DNA of 64,000 nt from NCBI RefSeq assembly GCF_027579695.1, contig NC_083577.1, positions 55,190,283-55,254,282 on the forward strand, written 5' to 3'. This DNA comes from Neoarius graeffei (taxonomy: Eukaryota > Chordata > Actinopteri > Siluriformes > Ariidae). The notes below the pieces were generated by a model. The model saw nothing but the letters and a program-made list of their open reading frames with translations. It ran no database searches and was not told where the DNA came from. Positions within the stretch are counted from its first letter, which is position 1. Each line of letters starts with the position of its first letter. The translations under genes were made by a program, and so were the position numbers. Of the stretch, positions 1 through 9,954 are shown piece after piece.

Positions 1-1602
1 CTATCCTTCATAATCGCGGAGTAGGGGAAGGACGGAGTGGTGTTCGGCGGGAGCGTTTGACCATCGATTACTCTCACTTGGTCAAACGCATGCCGCAGAG
101 TCTCGTCTCACGACTGCTCTAACGGGAAATCCGTGAGGGATTCCCAGAGAGAGAGAGGAGGAGCCGGCGGCTCCTCACTCTGACGCGGAGATGACGTAGA
201 CGGCTCTGTGACAGCTGCTCCCGCCAATGCGACACCGGGACCTCCCCCTGTTAAATGACAGGACCCACTCTTCACTAAATGTGTCATTAAATCCCGAAAT
301 CCCGGCTAATCAGTCCCCAAAATTAGAGAGTGGGTAAGGCGAGGATTAACCGCCGCCTTCACTACAAATTTTTCCCCTCAAAAAAAAATGTGGACCGACA
401 CTAAAGGGTAGTTGTGAACATCCCCGTGCACACACAACACCTTCACCAATTGTGCTTCCCCCAATGCCTCGTCCTGCACCAGGCTTTGGTGGATTGAGGT
501 CTGATTACAGCCAGAATCCACCAATGCCTGATATGTATCCCCTTGGATACTCACTGGTATGCGATATGCTCCGGCCCGACCGAGGGCGGCTCCCGGTGAG
601 TCGGGGATCCGAACCACCGCGCCCACCTCCATTACCGAGCACTGCTGTTGGAGGTGGCCCAGCTCCCCGCCGCGCCAGCGAACCGGCCCGGGCTTCCTCT
701 CTGCACTAGTGCTCTGGGGCTCACTCACCTGAGGGGGGAGAGAGACGGACACAGAAGGGAGACACGGGAGGGCACCGCGGGTGCGGCGGGCCGGCTGAGG
801 TGGTGCCAGCCCCCGCCTCTGCGGTGGGGGAATAGGGCGAGGAGGAGACACAGGAGGAGGGGAGAGAGCGAGAGAGGAGAGAAGAGAAGAGGTCGTCTGC
901 TGTCCTGCCGTCAGGACAGCCGCCAGATGGTCCTCCGCCAGCTCGATTGCCTGATCCAGCGACGCCGGGCAGTGGCACTGGACCCACTCTGTGGTTCCCG
1001 CTGGTAAACGCGCGACGAACTGCTCCAGTACCACCTGGTCGATGAGTCCCTCAGCGTCGTAGCTGTCGGCCCTCAACCACCGCCAGCAGGCGTCCCGGAG
1101 TTGCTGGCCAAACGCGAACGGCCGGCTGACTTCCTCCAAGTGCAGAGCGCGGAAACGCTGACACTGTTGTTCCGGGGTGTGTCCCACCCGCTGGAGGACG
1201 GCCCGGCGAAGGTCCGCGTAGGCCAGCCGGCGGTTGGCGGGGAGCTGTAGCGCGGCCAGCTGCACCTCTCCCGTTAGCAGGGGGAGGAGGCATGCTGCGC
1301 GCTGTTCCACCGGCCACCCCGAGGTCTCCGCTACCTGCTCAAAGATTGTGAGGAATGCCTCGGGGGTCATCCTGCGGGCCCATCTTCGTGAGGGTGAGGG
1401 GGGAAGGGCCCGCGGCGGTGGAGATGGTGGACCCTGTCAACGTGAGGAGGTGCCGGAATGCCCGACGATCTTCCTGTTGCGCCAGCACCAGGGCCTCAAA
1501 CCGTTGTTCTTGCTCCTTTCGGAGGGCGAGCAGCGCCTGGTGCTGGCTCTGTTGGGCCGTGGCGAGGGCGTGGATCAGGTCGGCGAAGGTGGAGGACTCC
1601 AT
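1..1602 (-). pseudogene. Gypsy copy A: gag-protease (broken, cut by window edge)
   Basis: Minus-strand gag of a Gmr1-like Ty3/Gypsy element. It starts at 1602 (MESSTF) inside the leader that follows the LTR. The frame shifts near 1345-1370 and again near 378. Downstream come a SCAN-like capsid segment, a proline-rich linker, a zinc-knuckle region with damaged cysteines (RWRGGELGHLQQQC instead of CWRCGEPGHLQQQC), and the aspartic-protease motif ALVDSGCNQTS. Bases 1-377 match the post-protease spacer of copy C in other frames. Pol lies beyond the window start. Confidence 0.85.
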
Positions 1603-1644
1603 GGAGCTGTTCTCTTCTGTGCTCATCCCGGGTTTCAGCACCAC

Positions 1645-1954
1645 TGTGACAGTTTGTGTAAGTGGGTGGAGCACAGAAGGACGGCAGGACAGAACTGAGT
1701 TCACAAAACTCTTTTATTTCCACTTTTCAGTGCAAATCTTTCTCTCTCAGCCACACATGCACGCACACACATTCCAGTCATCTGGTTCGGGAGAGAGCTC
1801 CCTCTGCTCTCGCTCTCTCTCCTTAAATAGGGCGCAGTCACTGGGAAGACACAAACACATTAATTAACAACAGGTGTAGTGATTCTGCCACTTACCTTCC
1901 CTGACTCCACCCTCCTGTCACAGACCGATGCTTGACCATGCCCTTGCTGCCACA
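1645..1954 (-). mobile_element. 5' LTR of gypsy copy A
   Basis: 310 bp, the same length and layout as the LTRs of copy C, with TG...CA ends in both readings. A primer-binding-site-like stretch follows inward at 1627-1643. The outer edge is followed directly by coding sequence of chromovirus D, so A was inserted into D. The matching target duplication (expected gaagg) would be left of the window. Confidence 0.8.
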
Positions 1955-3475
1955 GAAGGCCAAAAGATTGAACCCATGTCAAGCAAGATGGGCACTCTTC
2001 ACATGCTTTAATTTCACAATCTTGTTCTGCCCAGGCTCAAAAAATACCAAAGCAGACGTTCTATCCTGCAGCTTCAACTTGTCATGTCAGAACTCTGCTA
2101 CTCACCCTATTCTCTTGCCCAACTGCTTCATCCAATCCTTCACTTGGGACCTGGATCAGGAGATAAAGAACTCCCAACCGCAGACAAGCCCAATCAATCT
2201 TCCACTGGGCCTCCTTTACATCCCGAAACACCTCCGAAGGCGACTCATCACCTGGGCTCACACATCTCCTGCCATGGGACATCCTAGCAGCCAACAAACT
2301 CATCAAATGCTAAGGAACAAGTACTGGTGGGAGAACATGCTCACGGAAATTAACCAGTTCATCACCTCCTGCTTGGAGTGTGCCCAGGCAAAGGTTCCAA
2401 GAACCCCTCCTGCCGGCAAGCTTTGTCCCTTCCCAATACCTCAGAGACCCTGGTCCCATCTAGCCATTGATTTCATCACGGACCTACCTCCCTCCCAGGG
2501 CAACACCACCATTATGGTAACTATTGACAGATTCTCCAAGGCACTGAAACTCATCCCATTACCCGGTATACCCACGGCATTCCAAACAGCTGAACTGCTC
2601 TTCCAACAGGTATTCAGGTACTATGGCATCCCTGAGGACATAGTCAGTGACCAGGGTCCCCAGTTTATATCACGCTTATGGACATGTTTTATGGAACGAT
2701 TAGGAGTTTCAGTGAGTCTCACGTCTGGGTACCATCCCCAATCCAATGGTCAAGTGGAATGGGCCAACCAGGAAATCAGATGCTTTTTGAGTATCTTCTG
2801 TATGAGGAACAAGGGGGACTGGTCTCAATTCCTCCCATGGGCCGAGTATGCACAGAACTCACTCAAACACTCCGCGACATAACTAACACCTTTTCAGTGC
2901 ATACTCGGCTACCAACCGCCCCTGTTCCCCTGGGACGATGCACTGACACAATTACAAGCAGTGGAGGATGGGTTCTCTTGTAGCCAAGCCATATGGGAGG
3001 AGGTACACCAACGCATAGAAACTGTTAACACCAAATACAAGGAATATGCAGACAAACACAGAAGCAACAATCCAGATTTCTCTCCAGGTGACAGAGTATG
3101 GGTGTCCACAAGGAACCTCAGTGAGCCCAATACCTGTCAGAAGTTACAGCCACATTACATTGGCCCATTTAAAGTACTTCAGCATATCAAAGATGTCTCA
3201 TACAGAGTAGATCTTCCCCCTCACAGCTGGATATCCCCCACATTTCATGTTTCTTGTCTGAAACCTGCAATTCTGGGCCCTCTTGGTGAGAACGCCCCAG
3301 TCCAAGAACACCCAGTGCTAAACTTAGAAGGTGAGCCCATCTACCAGATAAACAGAATACTTGATTCCAGACGCAGAAAAGGTCAAGTTGAATAACTGGT
3401 AGACTGGGAGGGTTATGGACCTGAGGAACAAAGCTGGGTGGGAGCCAAGGACACTCTGGACACTCTGCTTAAGTA
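1955..3475 (+). pseudogene. Chromovirus D: end of RNase H, integrase and chromodomain
   Basis: Plus-strand Ty3/Gypsy pol, 5' part removed by copy A. It begins in the RNase H C-terminus (PGSKNTKADVLS), then the H2C2 zinc region (HTSPAMGHP ... CLECAQAK) and the integrase core with catalytic D (AIDFITDLPP), D (VSDQGPQFIS) and E (GQVEWANQEI). The GPF/Y-like region contains IGPFKV, and a chromodomain starts at LVDWEGYGPEEQSWV. One frame runs throughout but has stops at 2880-2882 (TAA) and 3393-3395 (TAA). Chromoviruses use the chromodomain to target integration. Confidence 0.88.
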
Positions 3476-3557
3476 AGAGTTTCATGCACAACACTCTGAC
3501 AAACCTGCACCTAAGGGAAGAGGGCACACCAGGAAGAATTTAGCTCCCAGAGGGAGC

Positions 3558-3737
3558 TCCTCGGGGGGGGGGGGGGGTTCTGTCAGTAAAGTCACTGAGA
3601 GTGACAGCATGAGCCAAACTACAAACATGGCCACTCAGAACTACAACCCCCAAAGAGCACAGCACCCCCTGTCACTGGTTTATGGAAATCAGCTGTCGTT
3701 CATTCACAAACTTATTAGCCACGCTATTTAAAGCAGA
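3558..3737 (+). mobile_element. Chromovirus D: polypurine tract and truncated 3' LTR
   Basis: A run of about 15 G after ctcctc forms the polypurine tract. The LTR begins with TGTCAGTAAAGTCAC at 3581. Similarity to an LTR fades near 3737 (ctatttaaagcag), so the 3' LTR looks truncated. Confidence 0.55.
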
Positions 3738-4072
3738 TATGCAGAACCTTTTATTTTTAAATAAATTTCTGAGTGGATAGTATCACCATCCTTGACTCTT
3801 GTATGCTGCATAAATTGGAATAAAAACAGATGTTTTTGAGAGTTAAAATCAACCGCAAAGTTGTCATTTAAGCTGCCCAGCTGAGCTAGCCATGCCTGAG
3901 TGCATGATGTCACTGCGGTAACCGGTTTTAAGGCCAAGACTTTTACAGCTGTAGACCAAAGTCATATAAATAAACATTTATGGTGAAAGTAAGAAATACC
4001 ATTACCGACTTGCTCAACTAAGACTGATTTAACTTCATTGATTGTGGGTTGACTCTCATTAAAACAGGATAG
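3738..4072. other. Unassigned AT-rich stretch between elements D and B
   Basis: No coding potential. It starts gatatgcagaacctttt and contains several AATAAA-like words. It may be a diverged interspersed repeat; I cannot assign a family. Confidence 0.3.
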
Positions 4073-4077
4073 GTGTT

Positions 4078-4185
4078 TGTAGAGATAGTTAGGGTGGGTG
4101 GAGCACAGAAGCACGGCAGGCCAGAACTGAGTTCGCAAAACCCTTTTTTATTTTTAGCTTTTCAGCTTTTAATTCTTCTCCCATG

Positions 4186-4245
<60 letters not shown>

Positions 4246-4424
4246 TTCTCGTCAGGGGAGAGCTCCCTTCCTCTGCTCTCCCTCTCCTCTGATAGGGTGC
4301 GGTCACTGGGGAAGACACACAAACACAAGTTAATTCCCATCAGGTGCAGTGATTCTGCCACTTACCTTCCCTGACTCCGCCCTCCATTCACAGACCGATG
4401 CTTGACCATGCCCCCGCTGCCATA
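4078..4424 (-). mobile_element. 3' LTR of gypsy copy B
   Basis: 347 bp with an (AC)n run at about 4194-4242. The terminal CA has become TA (gccata instead of gccaca). Followed inward by the polypurine-like tract seen on the minus strand as GGCAGTGGGGGTA. Confidence 0.85.
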
Positions 4425-4941
4425 TACCCCCACTGCCTGACTCAGGCCGGGGAGCCGTCCACACTGCAGCTGACTCCCCCCTCCCCCGACGGGAGAGGAA
4501 ATCCGCCACGACCATCCGTGCCCCTGGCCTGTGGACCACCTCGAATTTAAACGGCTGGAGTGCCAGATACCAACGGGTGATCCACGCGTTGGCATCCTTC
4601 ATGCAGTGGAGCCACTGCAGGGGCGTGTGGTCTGACCAGAGGGTGAAAGCGCCCCAGCAGGTAGTAGCGGAGGGCGAGGACCACCCATTTGATGGCAAGG
4701 CATTCCTTCTCTATGGTGCTGTACCTGCCCTCGCGCACCGACAGCTTGAGGCTGGTGTACAGCACTGGACGGTCCTCCCCCTCCACCTCCTGGAACAGAA
4801 CAGCCCCCAGCCCTCTGTCCAATGCGTCTGTCTGCAAAACAACATGAGTACTTTATCTCCTGGTGTGAATTCCCTAAGGCGCGTGCCCCTGTCGTACAGA
4901 TGGACTTGATGTTCTTGGGACTGCCACAAATTCTCCTGGGT
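4425..4941 (-). pseudogene. Gypsy copy B: integrase C-terminal stub fused to RNase H
   Basis: On the minus strand the integrase tail YDRGTRLREFTPGDKVL ends near 4843 and the RNase H sequence begins at once (QTDALDRGLGAVLFQEVEGE, then DHTPLQWLHCMKDAN). The RT domain, present in copy C, is absent. Frames are broken near 4640-4660. The end reads ARMVVADFLSRRG and then enters a tail rich in stops before the LTR. Confidence 0.8.
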
Positions 4942-5111
4942 TCGTTTGCGTCTATTTCCGCCACTCTGGGTTCAGGGATCTGAACCCGACTCCCTTTTGA
5001 TCGGCTGGGGGCAATGGAAGCCATTGCCCCACCCTTCAGAACGGTGTTTGCCCATCCTTTAGGACGGACTGACCCATGTTCAACTGCTGTTCGCATGGAA
5101 CCCTTCTCCAC
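4942..5111 (-). rRNA. 28S rRNA fragment, upstream part, placed after the downstream part
   Basis: The minus strand continues from the previous fragment with GTGGAGAAGGGTTCCATG, then CAGCAGTTGAACATGGGTCA and GGGAGTCGGGTTCAGATCC, ending near ACGCAAACGA. In real 28S this block lies immediately upstream of the other one. Its own 3' end and the other block's 5' end are only about ten bases apart in 28S, so the two are in circularly permuted order. A small internal deletion (about 30 bases) lies before ACGCAAACGA. Confidence 0.85.
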
Positions 5112-5345
5112 GTTCCAACATGCCAGAGGCTGTTCATCTTGGAGACCTGCTGCGGATATGGGTATGGCCCGGCGCAAGACTTACACCCTCTCCCCCAGAT
5201 TTTCAAGGGCCAGCGAGAGCTCACCGGATGCCGCCAGAACCGTGGCACTTTCCAGGGTGCGGGCCCCTATCCCGGGTTGAACCCATTCCAGGGTGCCCTC
5301 CCCTTCACAAAGAAAAGAGAACTCTTCCCAGGGCCCCCGCCAGCG
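5112..5345 (-). rRNA. 28S rRNA fragment, downstream part, embedded in gypsy copy B
   Basis: The minus strand reads as vertebrate 28S rRNA, sense orientation, from the GCCGGCGGG-AGAGTTCTC region through CTCTCGCTGGCCCTTGAAAA and CCCATATCCGCAGCAGGTCT to GCATGTTGGAAC. Several C-to-T and G-to-A changes show it is a pseudo-copy. Family identity is from memory of the 28S sequence; the match is long and unambiguous. Confidence 0.88.
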
Positions 5346-7564
5346 TATGAATTTCCGGATTATGTTCTTGAGTGTTTGGTTAAATCGCTCTATTAAGCCA
5401 TCCGTTTGTGGGTGATAGACACTGGTGCGGATAGACTTAATACCCAGTAACCCATACAGCTCGCGCAGTGTGCGTGACATAAACGAAGTGCCTTGGTCTG
5501 TCAGGATTTCTTTCGGAACCCCTCTTTTGGAAAGAGCACTTCCGCAATACTGCGTGCTGAGATATTACGGAGAGGTACTGCTTCCGGATATCGCATTGCA
5601 TAGTCCACCAGAACTAAAATAAAGCAATATCCTCGTGTTCACCGATCTAATGGCTCGACGAGATCCATCCCAATTCTTTCGAATGGGGTCTCGATTAATG
5701 GCAGAGGGCGCAAAGGCGCTTTTGGAATGGCCGCTGGATTTACTAACTGGCATTCGCGGCATGCCATACACCACCTACGGACATCGCCACGAATCCCTGG
5801 CCAGTAGAACCGGGCCATTATTTGGGCTAGTGTCTTATCCTGCCCTAAGTGTCCGGCCATGGGATTAAAGTGAGCCACCTGGAATATAAATTCCTGGCGG
5901 CTCTTTGGGATCAAAAGCTATGTTATCGGTTCCTTTGTCTGAGTGTCCTGCGTCACTCGGTATAACCTATCCTTAATAATGGAGAAATAGGGGAAGGATG
6001 GGGTGGCGTTTGGCTGGAGCGTTTGACCATCGATTACTCTCACTTGGTCAAACGCATGCCGCAGAGTCTCATCTCGCGACTGCTCTAACGGGAAATCCGC
6101 GAGGGATTCCCTGAGAGAGGGAGGAGGAGCCGGTTGCTCCTCGCTCTGATGTGGTGATGACGTAGACAGCTCGGTGACAGCTGCTCCCGCCAAAGCCACA
6201 CCGGGACCTCCCCCTGCTAAATTATGGCAGGCCCCACTCTTCACTAAATGTGTCATTAATTCCCTGAATCTCGGCCAATCAGTCCCCAAAATTATCAAGT
6301 GGGTAAGGCGAGGATTAACCGCCGCCTTTACTCTAAATTTCTCCCCTCGAAATAGAATGTGGACTGACACTAAAGGGTAGTTGTGAACATCCCCGTGCAC
6401 ACACAACACCTTCACCAATTGTGCTCTCCCCAATGCCTCGTCTTGCACCAGGCTTTGGTGGATGGAGGTCTGATTACAGCCGGAGTCCACCAAAGCCTGA
6501 TACGTATCCCCTTGGATACTCACTGGTATGTGATTAGCTCTGGCCTGATCGAGGGCGGTCCCTGGCGCATCGGGAATCCGGACCACCGTGCCCACCTCCA
6601 TCGCCGAGCACTGATGCTGGAGATGCCCCGGCTCTCCGCAGCGCCAGCATACCGGCCCAGGCTTTCCCTCTGCACCAGTGTTCTGGAACTCACTCACCTG
6701 AGGGGGGGAAGCTACAGACACGGAAGTAGGAAACGGTAGGGCACCACGGGTGCGGCGGGCTGGCTTGGGTGGAGCTGGCCCCCGCCTCCGCGGTGGGGGA
6801 ATGGGGCAAGGACGAGGAACAGAAGGGGGGAGAGAGAGAGAGATGGGAGAAGAGGAGACATGCTGTCCTGCCGTTGGAAAAGCCACCATATGGTCCTCCG
6901 CCAGCTCGATGGCCTGATCCAGCGACGCCGGGCGATAGCACTGGACCCACTCCGCCGTTCCTTCCGGAAGTCGGGCGATTAATTGTTCCAGCGCCACCAG
7001 GTCGATGATTCCCTCGGTGTCGCCGTTGTCAGCCCTCAGCCACTGCCGGCAGGTGTCCTGGAGTTGCTGGCCAAACGTGAACAGCCGGCCGACCTCCTCC
7101 AGGTGCAGCGCGTGGAAGCGCTGCCGCTGCTGCTCCGGAGTGTGCCCCACACGTTGGAGGATGGCCCTGCGGAGGTCGGCGTAGACCAGCCAGCTGTCAG
7201 CGGGGAGCTGTAGTGCGGACAGCTGTGCCTCACCCGTTATCAGGGGGAGGAGGCGCGCCGTGCGCTGTTCCACCGGCCAACCCCATGCCTCTGCCGCTTG
7301 CTCAAAAAGAGCGAGGAAGGCTTCGGGGTCATCATGCGGACCCATCTTCATTAGGGTGAGGTGGGGAGGGTCTGCGGCGGTGGTGATGGTGGACCCCGCC
7401 GACGCGAGTAGGTGCCGGAACGCCTGGCAATCTTCCTGCTGTGCCAGCACCAGGGCTTCGAACCGTTGTTCCTGCTCCTTCCGGAGGGCAACCAGCGCCT
7501 GGTGCTGGCTCTGTTGGGCCGAGGCGAGGGCATGGACCAGGTCCTTGAAGGGGGAGGACTCCAT
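5346..7564 (-). pseudogene. Gypsy copy B: gag-protease-integrase remnant
   Basis: Starts at 7564 (MESSPFKDLVHALA). The first open stretch is 548 codons (to 5918) and contains the capsid with SCAN-like segment, an intact zinc knuckle (CWRCGEPGHLQHQC) and protease DSG. After a stop the integrase H2C2 zinc region and start of the core follow (AHFNPMAGHLGQDKT, CRECQLV at 5639-5914). The core resumes at 5480 (SRTLRELYGLLG, SVYHPQTDGLIERFN) and then runs into 28S rRNA sequence at 5345. Confidence 0.85.
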
Positions 7565-7607
7565 GAGGCTGTTCTCCTCTGTACTCCATCCCAGGTTTCG
7601 GCACCAC

Positions 7608-7711
7608 TGTAGAGATAGTTAGGGTGGGTGGAGCACAGAAGCACGGGAGGCCAGAACTGAGTTCGCAAAACCCTTTTTTATTTTTAGCTTTTCAGCTTTT
7701 AATTCTTCTCC

Positions 7712-7769
<58 letters not shown>

Positions 7770-7949
7770 GTTCTCGTCAGGGGAGAGCTCCCTTCCTCTG
7801 CTCTCCCTCTCCTTTTATAGGGCACGGTCACTGGGGAAGACACACAAACACAGGTTAATTCCCGTCAGGTGCAGTGATTCTGCCACTTACCTTCCCTGAC
7901 TCCGCCCTTCATTCACAGACCGACGCTTGACCATGCCCCCGCTGCCACA
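7608..7949 (-). mobile_element. 5' LTR of gypsy copy B
   Basis: 342 bp. It differs from its partner mainly in the length of the AC run (about 7714-7767) and by a small number of substitutions. U3 has a TATA-like word on the minus strand (CTATAAAAGG, near 7812-7821). Confidence 0.85.
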
Positions 7950-8108
7950 GTGTTATTACTTATGCAACATACATGTACATGCATGCATTTTCACTAATAA
8001 AACGTAAAAGGCTCATTAAATAATCAGATGAACTGAGACAATCACATTCTGAAGCAAATTAAATAATCTTATACCGGTAACTTGAATACACAATACAAGT
8101 TACATGTA

Positions 8109-8418
8109 TGTAACGGTTCAGCATTCGTGGGTGGAGCACAGAGGACGGCAGGACAGAGATCAGGTTTGACAGTGCGTTTATTGCTAGACTTTTCAGTTTT
8201 AACAATAATTCATTCACTCAAACAGACACACACACAACCGGCGTCTGGTTCAGGGATGAGCTCCTCTGCTCTTGCTCTCCCTCCTTAAGTAGGGCGCGGT
8301 CACTGGGAAGACACAAACACAGGTTAATTGCTCTCAGGTGTAGTGATTTTGCCACTTACCTTCCCTGACTCCGCCCTCCAGTCACAGACCGGCGCTTGAC
8401 CACGCCCCCGCTGCCACA
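8109..8418 (-). mobile_element. 3' LTR of gypsy copy C
   Basis: Identical in length to the 5' LTR. AATAAA is at 8177-8182 on the minus strand. Just inside is the polypurine tract GGGCGGTGGGGGTA (8419-8432, minus strand). Confidence 0.92.
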
Positions 8419-9954
8419 TACCCCCACCGCCCGACTCAGGCCGGGCGGCCGTCCGGCCTGCAGCCGACTCCCCCCCCCCCCCTTGGCGGGAGAGGAAGTC
8501 CGCCACGACCATCTACGCCCCCGGCCTGTGGACCATCTTGAAATTAAAGGGTTGGAGTGCCAGATACCAACGGGTGATCCGCACGTTGGCATCTTTCATG
8601 CGGTGGAGCCACTGGAGGGGCGCGTGGTCCAAACAGAGGGTGAAAGGGCGCCCCAGCAGGTAGTACCAGAGGGCGAGGACCGCCCACTTGATGGCCAGAC
8701 ACTTTTTCTCTATGGTGCTGTAGCGCCCCTCACGCACCAACAGCTTCCTGCTTATATACAGGATGGGGCGGTCCTCCCCCTCCACCTCCTGGGACAAAAC
8801 CGCCCCCAGCCCTCTGTCCGACGCATCGGTCTGCAACATAAAGGGGAGAGAAAAGTCAGGGGAGTGTAGAAGGGGCCCCCACACAGTGCAGCCTTTACCT
8901 CTGAAAAAGCACGCTGGCATTGCTCCGTCCACTGGACCGGATCTGGTGCCCTCTTTTTAGTGAGATCAGTCAGCGGGCTGGTGACGTCCGAATAATTAGG
9001 TATAAACCTACGATAATAGCCAGCCAGCCCCAGGAACTGTTTCACCCCCTTTTTGGTCTTGGGCCTCGGGCAGGCCGCAATCGCTGTGGTCTTATTAATT
9101 TGGGGACGCACCTGCCCATTGCCCAAGTGGAAGCCCAGATACCGTACTTCCACCTGCCCAATCGCACACTTCTTTGGGTTGGCTGTGAGACCCGCCCGCC
9201 TCAGTGACCTAAGGATGGCCCTTAGGTGTTCCAAGTGCCTCGGCCAGTCATTACTATATATGATGATGTCATCCAGATAGGCGGCCGCATAGGTGGCGTG
9301 GGGGCGGAGGACCCGATCCATCAGCCGCTGAAACGTAGCGGGCGCCCCAAACAGCCCAAACGGAAGTGTGACGAATTGGTGTAACCTAAACGGTGTGGAA
9401 AAGGCCATTTTTTCTCGGGATAGTGGAGTCAAGGGGATCTGCCAATATCCCTTCGTCAAATCCAGTGTCGAATAAAAGCGAGCCGTGCCTAGTCGATCGA
9501 GCAGCTCTTCAATACGAGGCATTGGGTACGCGTCAAATTTAGACACCGTGTTGACTTTCCTATAGTCCACACAAAACCGGACCGACCCGTCGGCCTTAGG
9601 TACCAAGACCACCAGGCTGCTCCAGTCACTGTGGGACTCCTCGACGATGCCCATTTCGAGCATGGTATGAAGTTCTTCCTGAACCACCTTTTTTTTGTGT
9701 TCGGGTAGCCTGTAAGGGTGGCTACGCACTACCACCCCCGGGGGCGTCTCGATGTGGTGCTCTATGAGGTTAGTGCGACCGGGCAGGGGCGAGAACACAT
9801 CCGAAAACTCGGCCTGCAACTGGGCGACCTCCGTGAGTTGGGTCGGGGAGAGGTGGTCTCCACAGGGGACCGGAGAGGTACGTGATGCCAATGTCCCCTT
9901 TTGAACCTCCGGCCCCAGCTCCGCCTTCTCCGGAACCACCGACACCAACGCCAC
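8419..9954 (-). pseudogene. Gypsy copy C: reverse transcriptase and RNase H
   Basis: RT lies downstream of integrase. Motifs in order: FCVDYRKVNTVSKFDAYPMP, FYSTLDLTKGYWQIPL, TLPFGLFGAPATFQRLMD and the catalytic box AYLDDIIIYS, then KQFLGLAGYYRRFIPNY. A frameshift near 8880 separates the RT frame from RNase H (MLQTDASDRGLGAVLSQ, STIEKKCLAIKWAV, DHAPLQWLHRMKDAN, ARMVVADFLSRQ). A run of C at 8470-8481 falls in the 3' part. Confidence 0.88.

Larger units (their letters stand above)
4078..7949 (-). mobile_element. Gypsy copy B, internally deleted Gmr1-like element with 28S rRNA insert
   Basis: LTRs at 4078-4424 and 7608-7949 are flanked by the 5-bp duplication GTGTT (4073-4077 and 7950-7954). 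Inside, reading on the minus strand: primer site 7589-7606, gag-protease-integrase from 7564, a 404-bp 28S rRNA block replacing part of integrase (4942-5345), then a direct jump from the integrase C-terminal region to RNase H near 4840. The whole RT is missing. At 3872 bp it is about 1.06 kb shorter than copy C. Confidence 0.9.

Noticed and set aside
452-2000. Plus-strand open frames opposite the gypsy gag (also 6383-7622 and 11619-12693)
   Set aside because: GC-rich antisense shadows of gag; no domain pattern, and the minus strand shows clear gag-protease motifs.
4073-4374. Open frames made of repeated TH or VC dipeptides in the AC runs (also 7619-7899)
   Set aside because: They are translations of a microsatellite inside the LTRs of copy B, not genes.
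5014-5396. Open frames on both strands across 5.0-5.4 kb
   Set aside because: They are accidental frames in the 28S rRNA-derived block.
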